A stretch of 64,000 nucleotides of DNA from positions 107,343-171,342 of the forward strand of contig QANZ01046661.1 of NCBI GenBank assembly GCA_003254925.1, in the 5' to 3' direction. Each line of letters begins with the position of its first letter. Positions within the stretch are counted from its first letter, which is position 1. The translations under genes and the position numbers were made by a program. This DNA comes from Chamaecrista fasciculata (taxonomy: Eukaryota > Streptophyta > Magnoliopsida > Fabales > Fabaceae). The notes beneath the pieces were generated by a model that saw only the letters and a program-made list of their open reading frames with translations, searched no databases and was not told where the DNA came from. This document shows, in pieces, positions 33,420 through 44,569 of this stretch.

Positions 33420-36287
33420 TCACAAATCATCATTTCCTATAACAGGTACTTTCTCATAGACAGTACTTTGTCTGAATCTCTTGGGAAGAATGCACGAGCC
33501 TCCAAACTTTTGCTGAAGGAAAACCAGAAGAGAAAATAAAAGGCCGCCACAAGGTATTATAATGTCCCAGGCTGTGGAATAAAAATCCATTCTATGGTTT
33601 GCATATACGTATGATAAATCAAAGTACCATACAGAACTACGAGCTCGGTAAAGATCATATGCATGGGGCAGAATACGTACAATAGTTGTCCCAACGTAGA
33701 AATAAGATGTTAGGGCCTTTGCTTGTGAGTTAAAGAACATGTTGAACAGAATTTGAGGGAGCAGAAAACCATCAAGGAGCAAACCGGCAAAAGATCTAAG
33801 ATCCTCCCAAAGAGAAGGGAGATTGTGAGAGAGTTGCCCACGAGAATATCGGTGGCGTGATAGCCGGAATGGCCGGAATGTTTTCTGCTCGGAATTCTTA
33901 CATATGTGCACCAACCAAGTGGTCAATCCACCGATAAGATACAAAGGTAGAGTCACAGAAAGGACCTTTCTCTCAGTAACCCACAAGGTCGGTTGGCTTT
34001 CATCGCTCTGTCTTGAAGACCAGGTTAATTGGAGAAGACGCAGCTCCAGAAGGAAAGCTACCATTGTTACCATCCTTACAACTACTTCATTCAATTTAAT
34101 CCAGTCATCACTTCCAATAAACTGGTTATGGTTTTCCATGAACAAGGCTTCAAAGTTCAACAGCAGGGGGATCATGTGTCCCAGACTAAGAACAATGAGC
34201 ATCACAATACTTATGTAAGGAAGCACATCTGGATGCTTTTTCACATGAAGAAGTTGAAGTCCTATAAACAGACAAGCAAGGGTGTTCGAGATCAGTAACA
34301 TAATGACCTCAAAATCCATTCTCCGGATGGACGCTTCTGCTTGACTAGTGTAAAGGGAAGATGACGAGAACTTAAGAGGTTCAAAATAATATGGGTCAGA
34401 CTTTTTTCTTTTGCTTTCTATAGTTCCTTTAACGGAGTCACTTCCCTTTGCATCCAATGGAGGAAACTGGATATTAACCAAAAGTTCACAATCCAGTGAT
34501 TCATTCTTCATCAGTTGCTTGTCAGTCAATCTCAGATTCCGGCATCCTATCATACACAGAAGTCCGGTATCCCTATTGTATATTCCTTCAGCAGAAATAA
34601 GAACTTCTTGGGACGAAGCACCCTCACCATCAAATCTAAAATCAGTTGATGGTTTGAAGCTCATTGTATAGCTGATATTCAATAAATTGCTGATGTTGCC
34701 TGATAGAACCCTCTGTACTTTCAGGCTTTCCGGTGACAATACAAGCGAACCCCCAAAAAATCTACTGTCATATATCTGATCACCAACAAATAGTGGTGAT
34801 GAGTAACCTATGGCTACTTTCCCTCTGCTATTTGTCACTGTCATGCTAAATCTCATATCAGAAGAATTTCCATCTGGATACGTTTTTCCCTTCCTGCCAG
34901 CAGTCATCTTTCCAGCACAAGATTTTTGTGCTGTGTCAATTTCAGTATAATTGTATTGGAATCCATGCGGAAGTCTTGGCACCTTTGAGTAGCCTCGAAA
35001 CACAACTTCAGCAGGGCGGCCAAATTCATCGACTGCTTTGTTGCTCCAAATTTGACCCACTACAGTACTCCTGTTTCTTAAAGACAAAATTGCAGGGAAT
35101 CTCAGCATGATCTTAACTTCGCAATCTCCAACAAAAGGATAATTATAGGGAGACTTAGCAGATGGTTCGGAGAAGTTCAAGATTCGACATCCTACTGCAC
35201 AAAGTTGGTTCTCTTTCTCATCCCATGTTCCTTCGGCTATCAATGTAGTGTTAGGATAAAAGGGAAACCTAGTATCATGGTAATCAGAGTCAGGAAATCC
35301 CAATAAAATCTGAACTTCTTGCTTTTCTGCACATCGCATGCCATAAATATACATAAACTCAGGTAAATTTCCAAAACCAGGACCAAGAGGACTGCAACTA
35401 TCAGTATGACAATGATTCCCATATTTCAGTTCAAGTATATCTGTGTGTTTATAAAACACACTACAGGCACCTTGGCTAAAATTGTTGAGGGATAAACTTT
35501 CATTACCTGATCTAGCTAAACAACCCTCATCATTGGCTCCACCCGTAAGAGTATAATTATAATTTGGATTCTGAGATAACGCAAGTATTGATATGGGCTC
35601 AAAGTAAAGCGAGCTACTCTGGTCATCAAAGCTTTCCAAAGTCCCATTAATCAAAATACTAAAAATATTCAGACCTTGTGGGTAATTAAGCTTAAGAACA
35701 CCATTTCTAACATCACCATAAGAATTACTTCCAATCATACAGAGCTTCCCAGAAGATTCTGACCAAAAGCCATGTAGCACGAAGCCTATACCTGTTCTCC
35801 AACGCGATACTCTGGGATGCCCATAAAGTTTCCGAAGCAACCGGCGGAAATTCCCCTGAATCAATTGTGTTGCTCGGTTCCGAAAACGCAACTGCGCTCT
35901 GACTTCGAATACGCCATTATTTTCAGTTTCGTGAATAGAATGGAGGAGAAACAGCATATGCTTGACGCCGGAATGCGATGTTATATTGAAAAGTCGATCG
36001 CCACCGGAGAAATATCCATATCGAAATTGAAGCAGTTGGTTGATGCGAGAGACATTACCAGTCTGAGGCTTCACGGTAGATATGGGGACGAAATCATTGC
36101 AGAAGCGTGTATACGTACTTTCGAAACTCGAATCCGTGAAGGCGGAAGTCACAAAAGAGAAAAGGAAAAATATGAAGATGAGATGTGAAGGAGATTTAAG
36201 GGCTTTTGAAGGGTTTACCCGCAATAATGGAGTGACAATGGCAAACCGAGATCTCTGCAATTGAGAAAGAGGTGAATCGGACTCCAT
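33420..36287 (-). CDS. DUF2921 multi-pass membrane protein
   Basis: An intronless 955-residue frame. A hydrophobic segment (HLIFIFFLFSFVTSAF, residues about 35-50) should act as a signal peptide. A long lumenal or extracellular region with many NxS/T sites and paired Cys follows to about residue 650 (motifs such as LCMIGSNSYGDV, QLCAVGCRIL, LLCMIGCRNL). Six or seven membrane segments then run from about 655 to 930. The three repeated CxIGC-type segments look like repeats within DUF2921. The family includes FLYING SAUCER 1, a Golgi/endosomal RING E3 ligase affecting pectin methylation. This protein lacks the C-terminal RING finger, ending in a short tail (YEKVPVIGNDDL). It therefore fits the RING-less group (At1g52780/At4g21700-type), whose role is unknown. 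Confidence 0.85.
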   Translation of the reverse strand: MESDSPLSQLQRSRFAIVTPLLRVNPSKALKSPSHLIFIFFLFSFVTSAFTDSSFESTYTRFCNDFVPISTVKPQTGNVSRINQLLQFRYGYFSGGDRLFNITSHSGVKHMLFLLHSIHETENNGVFEVRAQLRFRNRATQLIQGNFRRLLRKLYGHPRVSRWRTGIGFVLHGFWSESSGKLCMIGSNSYGDVRNGVLKLNYPQGLNIFSILINGTLESFDDQSSSLYFEPISILALSQNPNYNYTLTGGANDEGCLARSGNESLSLNNFSQGACSVFYKHTDILELKYGNHCHTDSCSPLGPGFGNLPEFMYIYGMRCAEKQEVQILLGFPDSDYHDTRFPFYPNTTLIAEGTWDEKENQLCAVGCRILNFSEPSAKSPYNYPFVGDCEVKIMLRFPAILSLRNRSTVVGQIWSNKAVDEFGRPAEVVFRGYSKVPRLPHGFQYNYTEIDTAQKSCAGKMTAGRKGKTYPDGNSSDMRFSMTVTNSRGKVAIGYSSPLFVGDQIYDSRFFGGSLVLSPESLKVQRVLSGNISNLLNISYTMSFKPSTDFRFDGEGASSQEVLISAEGIYNRDTGLLCMIGCRNLRLTDKQLMKNESLDCELLVNIQFPPLDAKGSDSVKGTIESKRKKSDPYYFEPLKFSSSSLYTSQAEASIRRMDFEVIMLLISNTLACLFIGLQLLHVKKHPDVLPYISIVMLIVLSLGHMIPLLLNFEALFMENHNQFIGSDDWIKLNEVVVRMVTMVAFLLELRLLQLTWSSRQSDESQPTLWVTERKVLSVTLPLYLIGGLTTWLVHICKNSEQKTFRPFRLSRHRYSRGQLSHNLPSLWEDLRSFAGLLLDGFLLPQILFNMFFNSQAKALTSYFYVGTTIVRILPHAYDLYRARSSVWYFDLSYVYANHRMDFYSTAWDIIIPCGGLLFSLLVFLQQKFGGSCILPKRFRQSTVYEKVPVIGNDDL

Positions 36288-37584
36288 GGGTGATGAATCT
36301 GGTGAAGCTGCGACAAATCAAGTAGGCGATATTGAAGTTTCTAGGGTTTGCATAATTGCATTTGCATTGAGATCGAAGCCTGAAAAATCTGTGAAGCGTG
36401 TTTGTAAATTGCAGAAATTGAAATGGAGCAGCTTCAGTGAATATCTGGTTACGATGGTGATGCCATATTTTCCTTCTTGCCTTTCTTTTCTTCTTTGAAG
36501 CAAATAAAGCATTTCGCATGAATAATAATAATATATTTCAAAAGAATTAAACTAAATGGAGATTATTCTTGAAATTTAATGATTGTAGAAGAGACTTTTA
36601 TAAAATTTGAAAATGAGATAGGCCACTTAAACTTTTGATTTTGTATTATTTTTTTGTTAAAAGTTTTAATCTAAAAAGTTAAGGTTTTTTATATCATTAT
36701 TATTGTATTTTATAATTGATTAAAACTAAAAATTAATTAATAATGGTCAAACAAAATTATTTTTAAATGAAAATTTTAATAAAAAATTTAAAGAATCGTT
36801 AGTCATTTTTTAAAGTTTGAAGAACTTTTCGTATAATAAATAAAACTTAAGAAAACTTTCTTATATTTTAGCCCAAAAAATATTTTAAATGGAGGCTAAA
36901 TTAAGATATTATATCTTTAGAAGAACAAAATGAGAAAAAAGTTATATTTATTGAGAAAGTTTATTATAAATAATTAAATTAAAAAGATTAAATAATTCAT
37001 TTCTTTCTCTTGAGTGATGCTCTTTACTTTCCTTTCTTTCTTTTTTGACAAGCACATGAAAGTTCTTTCACCCAAAAAAACGTTAAGTGTATACTTAATG
37101 TGAATGACTGGAATGAACATAGGTTTTCAGTGATGTTATCAAGATTCTTAAACATTTAAAATTTGTGTGTAATTTAGTTACAAAGATGATAAAGACTTCC
37201 ATGGTGAGATGGTAGAAATGAAGATTTTGATAATGGAAAGAACAGAAAAATGTATGGACAAAGCAAAAGTAGGAATGTAGGATACAAATACAAGACAACA
37301 TAATTTTATATTACACAATTAAGGATCGAATTTTCCAATCAGGAAGTCATATTTTACATTTGCAAGCCATAATATGACACAAGGTCTATAGTACATCATC
37401 AACTTAAACACCAGATAGCATAATCTCTGACATTTAGAACAGAGAAATGGGTTTGGACAAAGCATAAATAGGATATTATGATACAGATACAACACAACAT
37501 ATTTATTACATATTATACAACAACGTGGTTCGAATGTTATGGTCGGGAAGCTTGACAGGTACTTGAAACTTCGGAGGAACAAGG
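36288..37584. other. Promoter of the DUF2921 gene and downstream flank of PHO2
   Basis: AT-rich, no coding exon. A short near-direct repeat of 'gatacaaatacaacacaac'-type text (about 37280-37320 and 37480-37520) lies in the PHO2 3' flank. Open frames here on either strand have no family features. Confidence 0.5.
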
Positions 37585-40500
37585 TTACTTTTGCATCTGA
37601 ACAAATTGGCTGCAATCAATTCCTTTATCAGAAAACGCCTCTACAAGCTTGGGGAAGAGCTTAGCAAGCATAATCTTGAACCCAGTAGAAGTACCCTTCT
37701 GATTTTCATGCTTGGAAATTTCGCATCCCGAGGCACAACCGATTGGAGCTCCTTCGCCGTAAGCCTGACAAGCGAGCAGTATGTGTTGGGAGCGCTCGCT
37801 GAAGTGCTCTTCCACGAGTGCCTCGAAATGCTGCAACCGCGTCATTGTTAGTAACAACTCTAAGCTAAATCTCCATCATTTCAAAGTGTTCATAATTAAA
37901 CCATGTACAGCTCAATTAATACAGAGCCATCAGTTTTTCATATCTAGCAGCAGTGTAAAGTGTTTTTTTCTTCTTGAGTAAACAGAATTTGGTTCTTCAA
38001 AGATACAAAAAATGACAAGCCAATTCTTGAAAATCCAATTTATACACTTTACTTCTTAAAAGTCTTGGAGGCAACACAGCTTAGTCCCTTAAGACTTAAG
38101 AGTATTTTCTAGGGACTAACTTGTAGGGACAAAAGGACTAAAATATAGTTGTTCAATCATTTTTAGGGACCAATGTATATATATACTCTTTCCTTTTATT
38201 TTTCGTGGTTTCTCACTACGATGGATGCATACTTATTGAATCTAGCATATTTCACATGAATCAATATCAATATCCAAACAATTGGCCAGTGCCCAATAGG
38301 CTATCAATCCTTGTTTATACTTATAGCTCATCACTGAATTTATAGTGACAACAGAGGAAAACCAAAGTATAGAAGTAGTTATTTTACCTTGGGTGGCTTT
38401 CTTAATAGATACAGCATGGATTTGCAGGTGACAAGAAAAGCGTTCTCATTGTAGCTCACTGAGTTCTTCTCTCCTTCAGCTCGGCCAATCTGCTGGTCAT
38501 ATCCGGCCTCGTTAAAGTAAGGCTTTTCATTAAGAACAAGGGCCTGCAGAGAGAGAAGGACTTGAAGAATTGTGGACGCCCCTGGGTTCCACACCTCAGT
38601 GCCTGTACCGGTCCATGTATTTAGGAGACTCAAACAGACTTTCCCAGATTCATACAAATTAGGATTTAATCGAAGCCCGCCAGAAATGTAGTGCACCATC
38701 TGCATGTGATTTCAGAAGGCCAGCATAAGCGTTTGTTCAGACTTCAGATATAAAGATGCTGTTTTCTATGAATATGCACATGAGGTGTTAGGTTGTAGAC
38801 CGAGATTTCTAGCAAAAAGCATAGCCTAAACTTCAATGCTCATTTCAAATAGGTAAGCAAGGGTGAAGAATGCTAAATAGAAGGCCTTCAATGCATAACT
38901 CATGAAGAAAATAATATAATAAAAGTGAGTTGAAAAATGCTTACAGGTGGTTCATTGGGATAGTCCGGAGGGAAACATATATCAAAGAAGAACAGCCCGT
39001 CATGATAAGGAGTACCCGGTGCTCCAACAATTGCTGCTCGCAGGAGATCCATTCTCTCTTCGAACACACGGACATAAATTTTTTCTGATTGGGCCAATAA
39101 AAGTTGTATAAAGGCATTGCCAGAAATTAACAATTGAATATTTACAGCATACAACTAGAGAAATTGCTTTGAAAAGCTTAGCAACCAAATCAACCCATCA
39201 ATTTTATCAGTCTCACAATCTAGTTGATTTCAGATTTTTTTTTTTTATCATATTCAATCTTCGGTAATTAACAAAGCTCCTGTACTCCTTTCAATTAAAC
39301 TCAAGTATTCACACACTTTAAAGATGAAATTTGACATTTTTCCTGTTGTTCTTCTCTACACAAACTACCATTTAGTCTAAATTTTTCTGTCATCTACTCA
39401 TATTAAGTTTCCTACTCTTCCTAAATTCAAAAACTCATCACCAGTTTAATCTTCTACTGTATTTGCCTTTGAAGATTTGGCTTGTTGCAGAGCATATCGA
39501 TCAAGAATGTGACAACTAATACTAGATCTTCTTGGCATGTGATTTTTTTCCTTCCAAAATAAGCTTCTTTCAATATTGATATGGCTAAAAGAATTGAAAG
39601 CACTATTCATACTTTGACAGAAACCAGTTACTGCAGTGATCAAACTAACTTTGCAACTCTAGTTTAAACTTGGCTAAAATGCAGAAAACCCCCCTAAACT
39701 TTGACCACTGAAAAAAACTCATGAACTTTGAAAACTGATGAAAGACCCCATGAACTTTCAATTTTGTACAATAACCCTTTTTATTAAAATTGTCATTGAA
39801 AAAATAATTTTTTTTATTCAGTTCTTTTACTACTATAAATTACAACAATAATTAATTTTTAGTTTGGATCAATGTAAAATGCATNTTGAAAAAATAATTT
39901 TTTTATTCAGTTTTTTACTACTATAAATTACAACAATAATTAATTTTTAGTTTGGATCAATGTAAAATGCATCAATAATCATAAGATTACAAAGAATCTT
40001 GATTTTTTGAATGAAAATCTTAACAAAAGGGGTTATTTGCACAAAATCAAAAGTTCAGGAGTTTTTTGCAGTGACTAAAATTCAAGGTGGTTTTCTGCAT
40101 TTTAGCCTTTAAACTTTATATAGCATAAAAAAATTTGCATGGCATACAAAAAAAATGTAGTTTAGAACAAATACAGTAAATTGCATACCAGGAAGATCTC
40201 TTTCCAGGATGCTCCATTCTTGCTGAACTTTTTTCACCCATCCTCTTTTTACCTACAAAACAACAAAAGTAGAAGAAACGATTATTTTCGTGCCCGTATG
40301 TACTTTATACAATGGTGTGTGAATTTCTAACCTGAGTTAATGCCAACCCTTTTCCGTCATCAAAGAAGTGATGGTCTGAGCAATTATCCATTATATCAAA
40401 CTGCTTAAACCGGCCAGAATTACTGCTGTCTAAAGAAAGGGGGAGATCTTTCTTCTCATAAATACTAATAACTTCTTGATCTGGAGTTGTGGTTTCAGAA

Positions 40501-43421
40501 GATTGCAAATCACTCATCGGAAGCGATTCATTACAGAGTTCACAAGTTTCCACAATTTTCTTTTTGGAAAATTCAGATTGATTTTCCTCTTCAGATGTAG
40601 GGAGTAAAGAAACTTCTCCTGAAAGTGATGTTACACCAAGTGCTTGAATTATGCTGGCCTTAATATTGGAGAACATTTCAATGGCAGCTCGGGGAAGGGA
40701 AAATGAACTACACTCCCCCGGATGCTTTTCATGATTCTCTCCATTACCATCAGAATCTAAAAAGCCCTGAACATCAAAGTCATAGTCAGCTTATGATGAA
40801 TAAACAATTGCTAATAGTGAAATCCTAGTCTTTAAAAATTACAATCAGTCATTCAACTTTCCACCCTAACTATATTTTACAGACATTAATGACTAATTTC
40901 AAAATTGAGTTTAGACACTCAATGTAATTTTCACTGGCTATTAATGACAAGTTTTCTTTGCATAATTTTCACATTGAGGGCTCTGTATCTCAGAATTCCT
41001 AGCATTTTCACAACAAATTTTAAAAGTAGTATATGAGAATTTTATTATACACGAGCATATGCAGAAAGAGATACAGGTACCAACACACAAAATAGATCGG
41101 CTCACCTTTCCCTTCTTATCAGAAGTTAAACTTTCATTTTCAGTTATCTCTTGAGTAAACTCCTCTATATCTGCTTCATAAGGAACCGGGATTTCGGTTG
41201 AACTTTCATGTTTATCAATTCGAAAAATTTCATAAGGTGTGACCTGTTGAAAAGAATTTATAAGAACGCATTACGACTGCCTGCATGTGAAAAATGAACA
41301 GAGTAATGCAAAAATTTGACAAAAATCACAGAATTTCCTTAAGTAGCTGATGCCAGTGTCCATATAAAATATGCTCTAGATGTCAAGATGTGTAGCAGAA
41401 TCATCAAACATGTCTGGTGCCGTGCAAGTAGCATATTATTTTGACCATTACTACCAAATGCAAATCTTCACACTATGAATGTATGCAATGCTCTACTATA
41501 TTACCAAACAAGCCGACTCAGAAAGATCACAGACCTTACACGCACACAGCTAGCTACACACAGACAAGTAAAACTTCCAAGTACAAGGGGGAAGGAGGAG
41601 ATCAAAAACCTTATAGAATTAGATTGTGATTTAATAAAAAATGTTCCTCCGGCCAATGCATTGCTAGAGAACATGTATCACATGAGGTCTCTATGACCAC
41701 ATATAGCTAGCGAGATTGTTAACTATGACGTTTTTTTGGTTGCCTGTCCGGTCTACAGGGCTTCGTCCCCGAACTAATTTGAACTTAACCCATGTTGTGC
41801 ACCTGGTTATGTTGGGAGAATCTCCCAACGGTGGTAGATGCGTTCACAAGATCTCGAACTCAAGGCCTTGCTTAAGCAACACCGAACCGCTTACCACTAG
41901 GACCAACTACATGTTGGTACTATGACATAATGAGTATATAAAATATGATGTCATAACTCATACCTTTGTTGTTAAACCAGTTGCCCATTTCACCTCCACA
42001 GCACCATCAATGAAACCGGTAACATTTCCGATACAGGACAGGTAAAAGTTATCAGGGAACTCATTCAGATGACTGATGTGGTTCCTGTCTACTATAGCAG
42101 CCTCCACATTCAAGTCGTTTGCTGCTGACTTGACTTGATTTTTGTCAGCTTGGTAACCAAGCTGTTTTTGAGCCGCCTTGAACACAATATCACCAAAACA
42201 ATATGAGAAGTCAGGGTGCTCTATGATTTCATAGGCACTCACAGTTTCCTCCATCCTTTCTCCAGCCAAGTTCTCTGGCTCTGATATGGAAACGGTTTTC
42301 CATCTTACCGTTACAGTGCGTTCTTTGGAATCCACACATTGGACAACACCCCATTTTTGACTGTTGGGCTTAGGAGGATCATCAGAAGCACCTTTTTCCA
42401 GCACAAACTGCTGAGGCCAAAACTCATGGGTGTTTACGACATTCACTGGGAGTAGAGTGTGCGGATCCATTGCCAAAGAATGCTGACCATCCTGCCACAC
42501 AACATCGACTTTGGTCCTTATTTTCCCAATTACAAATAGTTCCCCAATATTGGAGTTAAGGTTCTTTTTTCTATATCCTCGGGCCATAGCGTGCTCCTTA
42601 GTAAGAGCCCCTGTTGATGTATTTCCCAAATTCTGTTCCATATGTTCCTTTTGGTCAGCCACCACAAGCATGCACCAGTCACCAAGCTGCCAGTTTGCAT
42701 GTGAAAAACACGACAGTAAGGTCAAGTTTTTCGGATCTTGCCAGCGTGGAGGAGCATTTACATTAAAGTTGGGATCCACGGGAACAAATGCGAGCCAGTC
42801 AACATACACCATACCAGCTTCAACAGCACAAACAGTTCCTTCATCTTGATTGTCTCTCCAAGTTCCACATAACCATCTTGCTGATTTAGAAGAAGTTGAA
42901 GATTTCACCCTTACTCTCTGCCCTGGATAGTACGGATACTGCAAGTCTTCGAGTAAATTACGATACAGAGGTAAAATCTTCTCTCTTTCCAAGGCACTGA
43001 ACTTACATTTAGTTCCATCATCAAACAATATGGTTACTTTGTCCACTACCCTTTGAACGCGTCCAATCCATGGCCCCTTAATCAAATAATCACCTTCCGA
43101 AATGGAGCGAATCTTCATGAGTCTCTTGGAGTTTATGTTTTTTAATACTTTTCCTTGAATGTTTTCCAAATCCACAAACAGATCTACACTTGTAACCCTG
43201 CCCATCTGTCCAGATGGGTCTGACAAGGAGCAGACCACATCCCCATGAACAAATGTTCTTTCAAATGACAGAAAATCATCAATTTTCCCAATGCTTTCCT
43301 CTAAACTTGATAGTATGCTCCTAGCTTGCCCACCATATAGAAAGTCAATTTCCTCTTGATCGTCGCTGCTGCTACTCTCACTGAAGGTCTCCCAGTCCGA
43401 ATCAGTACCGTGCGTATCCAT
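37585..43421 (-). CDS. PHO2: PHO2 / UBC24, E2 ubiquitin-conjugating enzyme of phosphate homeostasis
   Basis: Seven coding exons (5' to 3' on the minus strand): 43421-41964, 41243-41106, 40766-40332, 40252-40189, 39084-38945, 38699-38388, 37830-37585. They total 930 residues, against about 907 in Arabidopsis PHO2. The long N-terminal part has SH3-like folded segments (WIGRVQRVVDKVTILFDDG, GWVVQ-type repeats). The UBC domain lies at about 678-850, with the catalytic Cys in LYESGKVCLSLLNTW near residue 767. The C terminus is HFEALVEEHF..KIMLAKLFPKL. PHO2 works at ER/Golgi membranes and drives degradation of PHO1 and PHT1 phosphate transporters; loss causes phosphate overload in shoots. Its mRNA is repressed by miR399, whose sites are in the leader. 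Introns hold a SINE and a MULE-like element, but the exons look whole. Confidence 0.96.
39672..40107. mobile_element. 436-bp MULE-like foldback element in a PHO2 intron
   Basis: It starts GGCTAAAATGCAGAAAACCC and ends with the matching inverse. A perfect 9-bp duplication, TTTAAACTT, flanks it (39663-39671 and 40108-40116). It shares ends and arm text with 10550-10962. An 85-bp direct repeat meets at a single N (39885), which is probably an assembly join. It lies in the 1.1-kb intron between the two exons that open the UBC domain. Confidence 0.88.
41730..41918 (-). mobile_element. Full-length tRNA-derived SINE in a PHO2 intron
   Basis: Read on the minus strand, the 189-bp unit has a tRNA-like head: a box A-like TTGGTCCTAGTGG and a box B-like GAGTTCGAGATC about 40 bp later. 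It ends in an oligo-A tail, seen as TTTTTTT at 41731-41737 on the plus strand. An 8-bp direct repeat, ACTATGAC, flanks it (41722-41729 and 41919-41926). These are the marks of a LINE-mobilised SINE. It has the same orientation as PHO2. Confidence 0.8.
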
Positions 43422-43927
43422 TAATGGGGATGCCTGTCATAATCCATACACAGAAATATCAATATAATAATTACAAGACAGTAATAAGGAAGAACCGAGT
43501 TTAAGTTCATAAATGGAATTAGAGCTAATCTTTGCTGAAAAATTTCTCCACAACCAAGCATGTAACTAAATAATTTTAATTGATAGAGAAGTATTATTAA
43601 AAGTGGAACATTGGCAATCAGATTTCCTAACTTAGGGAAAATTTGAGCCACTAGGTCCTCTTTTAGACAGAAAATTTTCAACATGTTCACACTTGTGCAA
43701 TAACTAACTATACATAGGGATACAAGATATATGTTACCTTCTTAAACAAACTGAAGCCCTAAAACCAAGTGCCACTTTGTATAGCAATCCACCACAGGTA
43801 TGTTGATATTGATCGAAAAGGACTTTAGTGGCACAGCACAAGTTGTTTCTGATTGATATTGCTTTTGCCACAGACAATATACTATCTCCAACAAGAAGAT
43901 TATGACCACCAAAAACGGGAGATCTGA

Positions 43928-43946
43928 TGCCAAAGGAGATTTGCCC
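43928..43946 (-). promoter_or_regulatory. miR399 target site 1 (nearest the PHO2 start codon)
   Basis: The mRNA strand reads GGGCAAATCTCCTTTGGCA, the exact complement of the first 19 nt of miR399 isoforms with UUUGCCC. The following plus-strand bases (GA) fit the CGG-ending isoforms at one more base. Confidence 0.95.
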
Positions 43947-43981
43947 GATCGGGTAATAGGAGTCAATTGAGGACTCCAAAA

Positions 43982-44000
43982 TGCCAAAGGAGATTTGCCC
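43982..44000 (-). promoter_or_regulatory. miR399 target site 2
   Basis: Identical 19-nt site, 54 bp upstream in the mRNA from site 1. Flanking bases differ, so the unit is the site itself and not a longer repeat. Confidence 0.95.
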
Positions 44001-44163
44001 AAATTGGATGATTTCCAGAGTAAGAAACACCAGAGGGAGGCTTCCAAACCCAGAAATATCAAGGAGTTACTTACAACTATCAGATCAATCTTTTCTTTTT
44101 TTTGGAAACTTTGAAAGAAGAAATACGAGATGTTGGAAATAGCAAACCAGGATAACCAATATA

Positions 44164-44182
44164 TGCCAAAGGAGATTTGCCC
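44164..44182 (-). promoter_or_regulatory. miR399 target site 3
   Basis: Identical 19-nt site, 182 bp from site 2. Confidence 0.95.
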
Positions 44183-44281
44183 CAGAGAAAGAGTGAAGTA
44201 AGGGTAATAGTTTAAGGAAAACAACAAATTCTTTTTTTCCGTATATTTAAAGAATCCAACGAAAGCAGATTAAGTAACCTT

Positions 44282-44300
44282 TGCCAAAGGAGATTTGCCC
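44282..44300 (-). promoter_or_regulatory. miR399 target site 4
   Basis: Identical 19-nt site, 118 bp from site 3. Confidence 0.95.
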
Positions 44301-44377
44301 AATACAGCTGAGTCTTCAGATATAGATAAGAGAAGGATAGATGAGAAATTTCCCTCTTCCAAGAATAAAACTTATAG

Positions 44378-44396
44378 TGCCAAAGGAGATTTGCCC
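44378..44396 (-). promoter_or_regulatory. miR399 target site 5
   Basis: Identical 19-nt site, 96 bp from site 4. Two weaker look-alikes lie further 5' in the mRNA, at 44432-44450 and 44551-44569. Confidence 0.95.
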
Positions 44397-44569
44397 CAGG
44401 ATGAAGCCGAACTGTCTGATCTATCTACTTCCACCAAGGGAGCTTGGTAAATATCAAGAATCAACAGAACTTTAGGATTGAAATCAGGAATTCTTTAGCT
44501 ATTTCACAGAAATAACCAATCAAGCTTAAATCTTCTTCTGCTTCACTCACAGCAAGAGGGCATTTGCCA

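Noticed and set aside
43742-44227. 161-codon minus-strand open frame with repeated GQISFG peptides in front of PHO2
   Set aside because: The repeated peptide is simply the translation of the miR399 target word (GGGCAAATCTCCTTTGG). The frame lies in the non-coding leader and has no family features.
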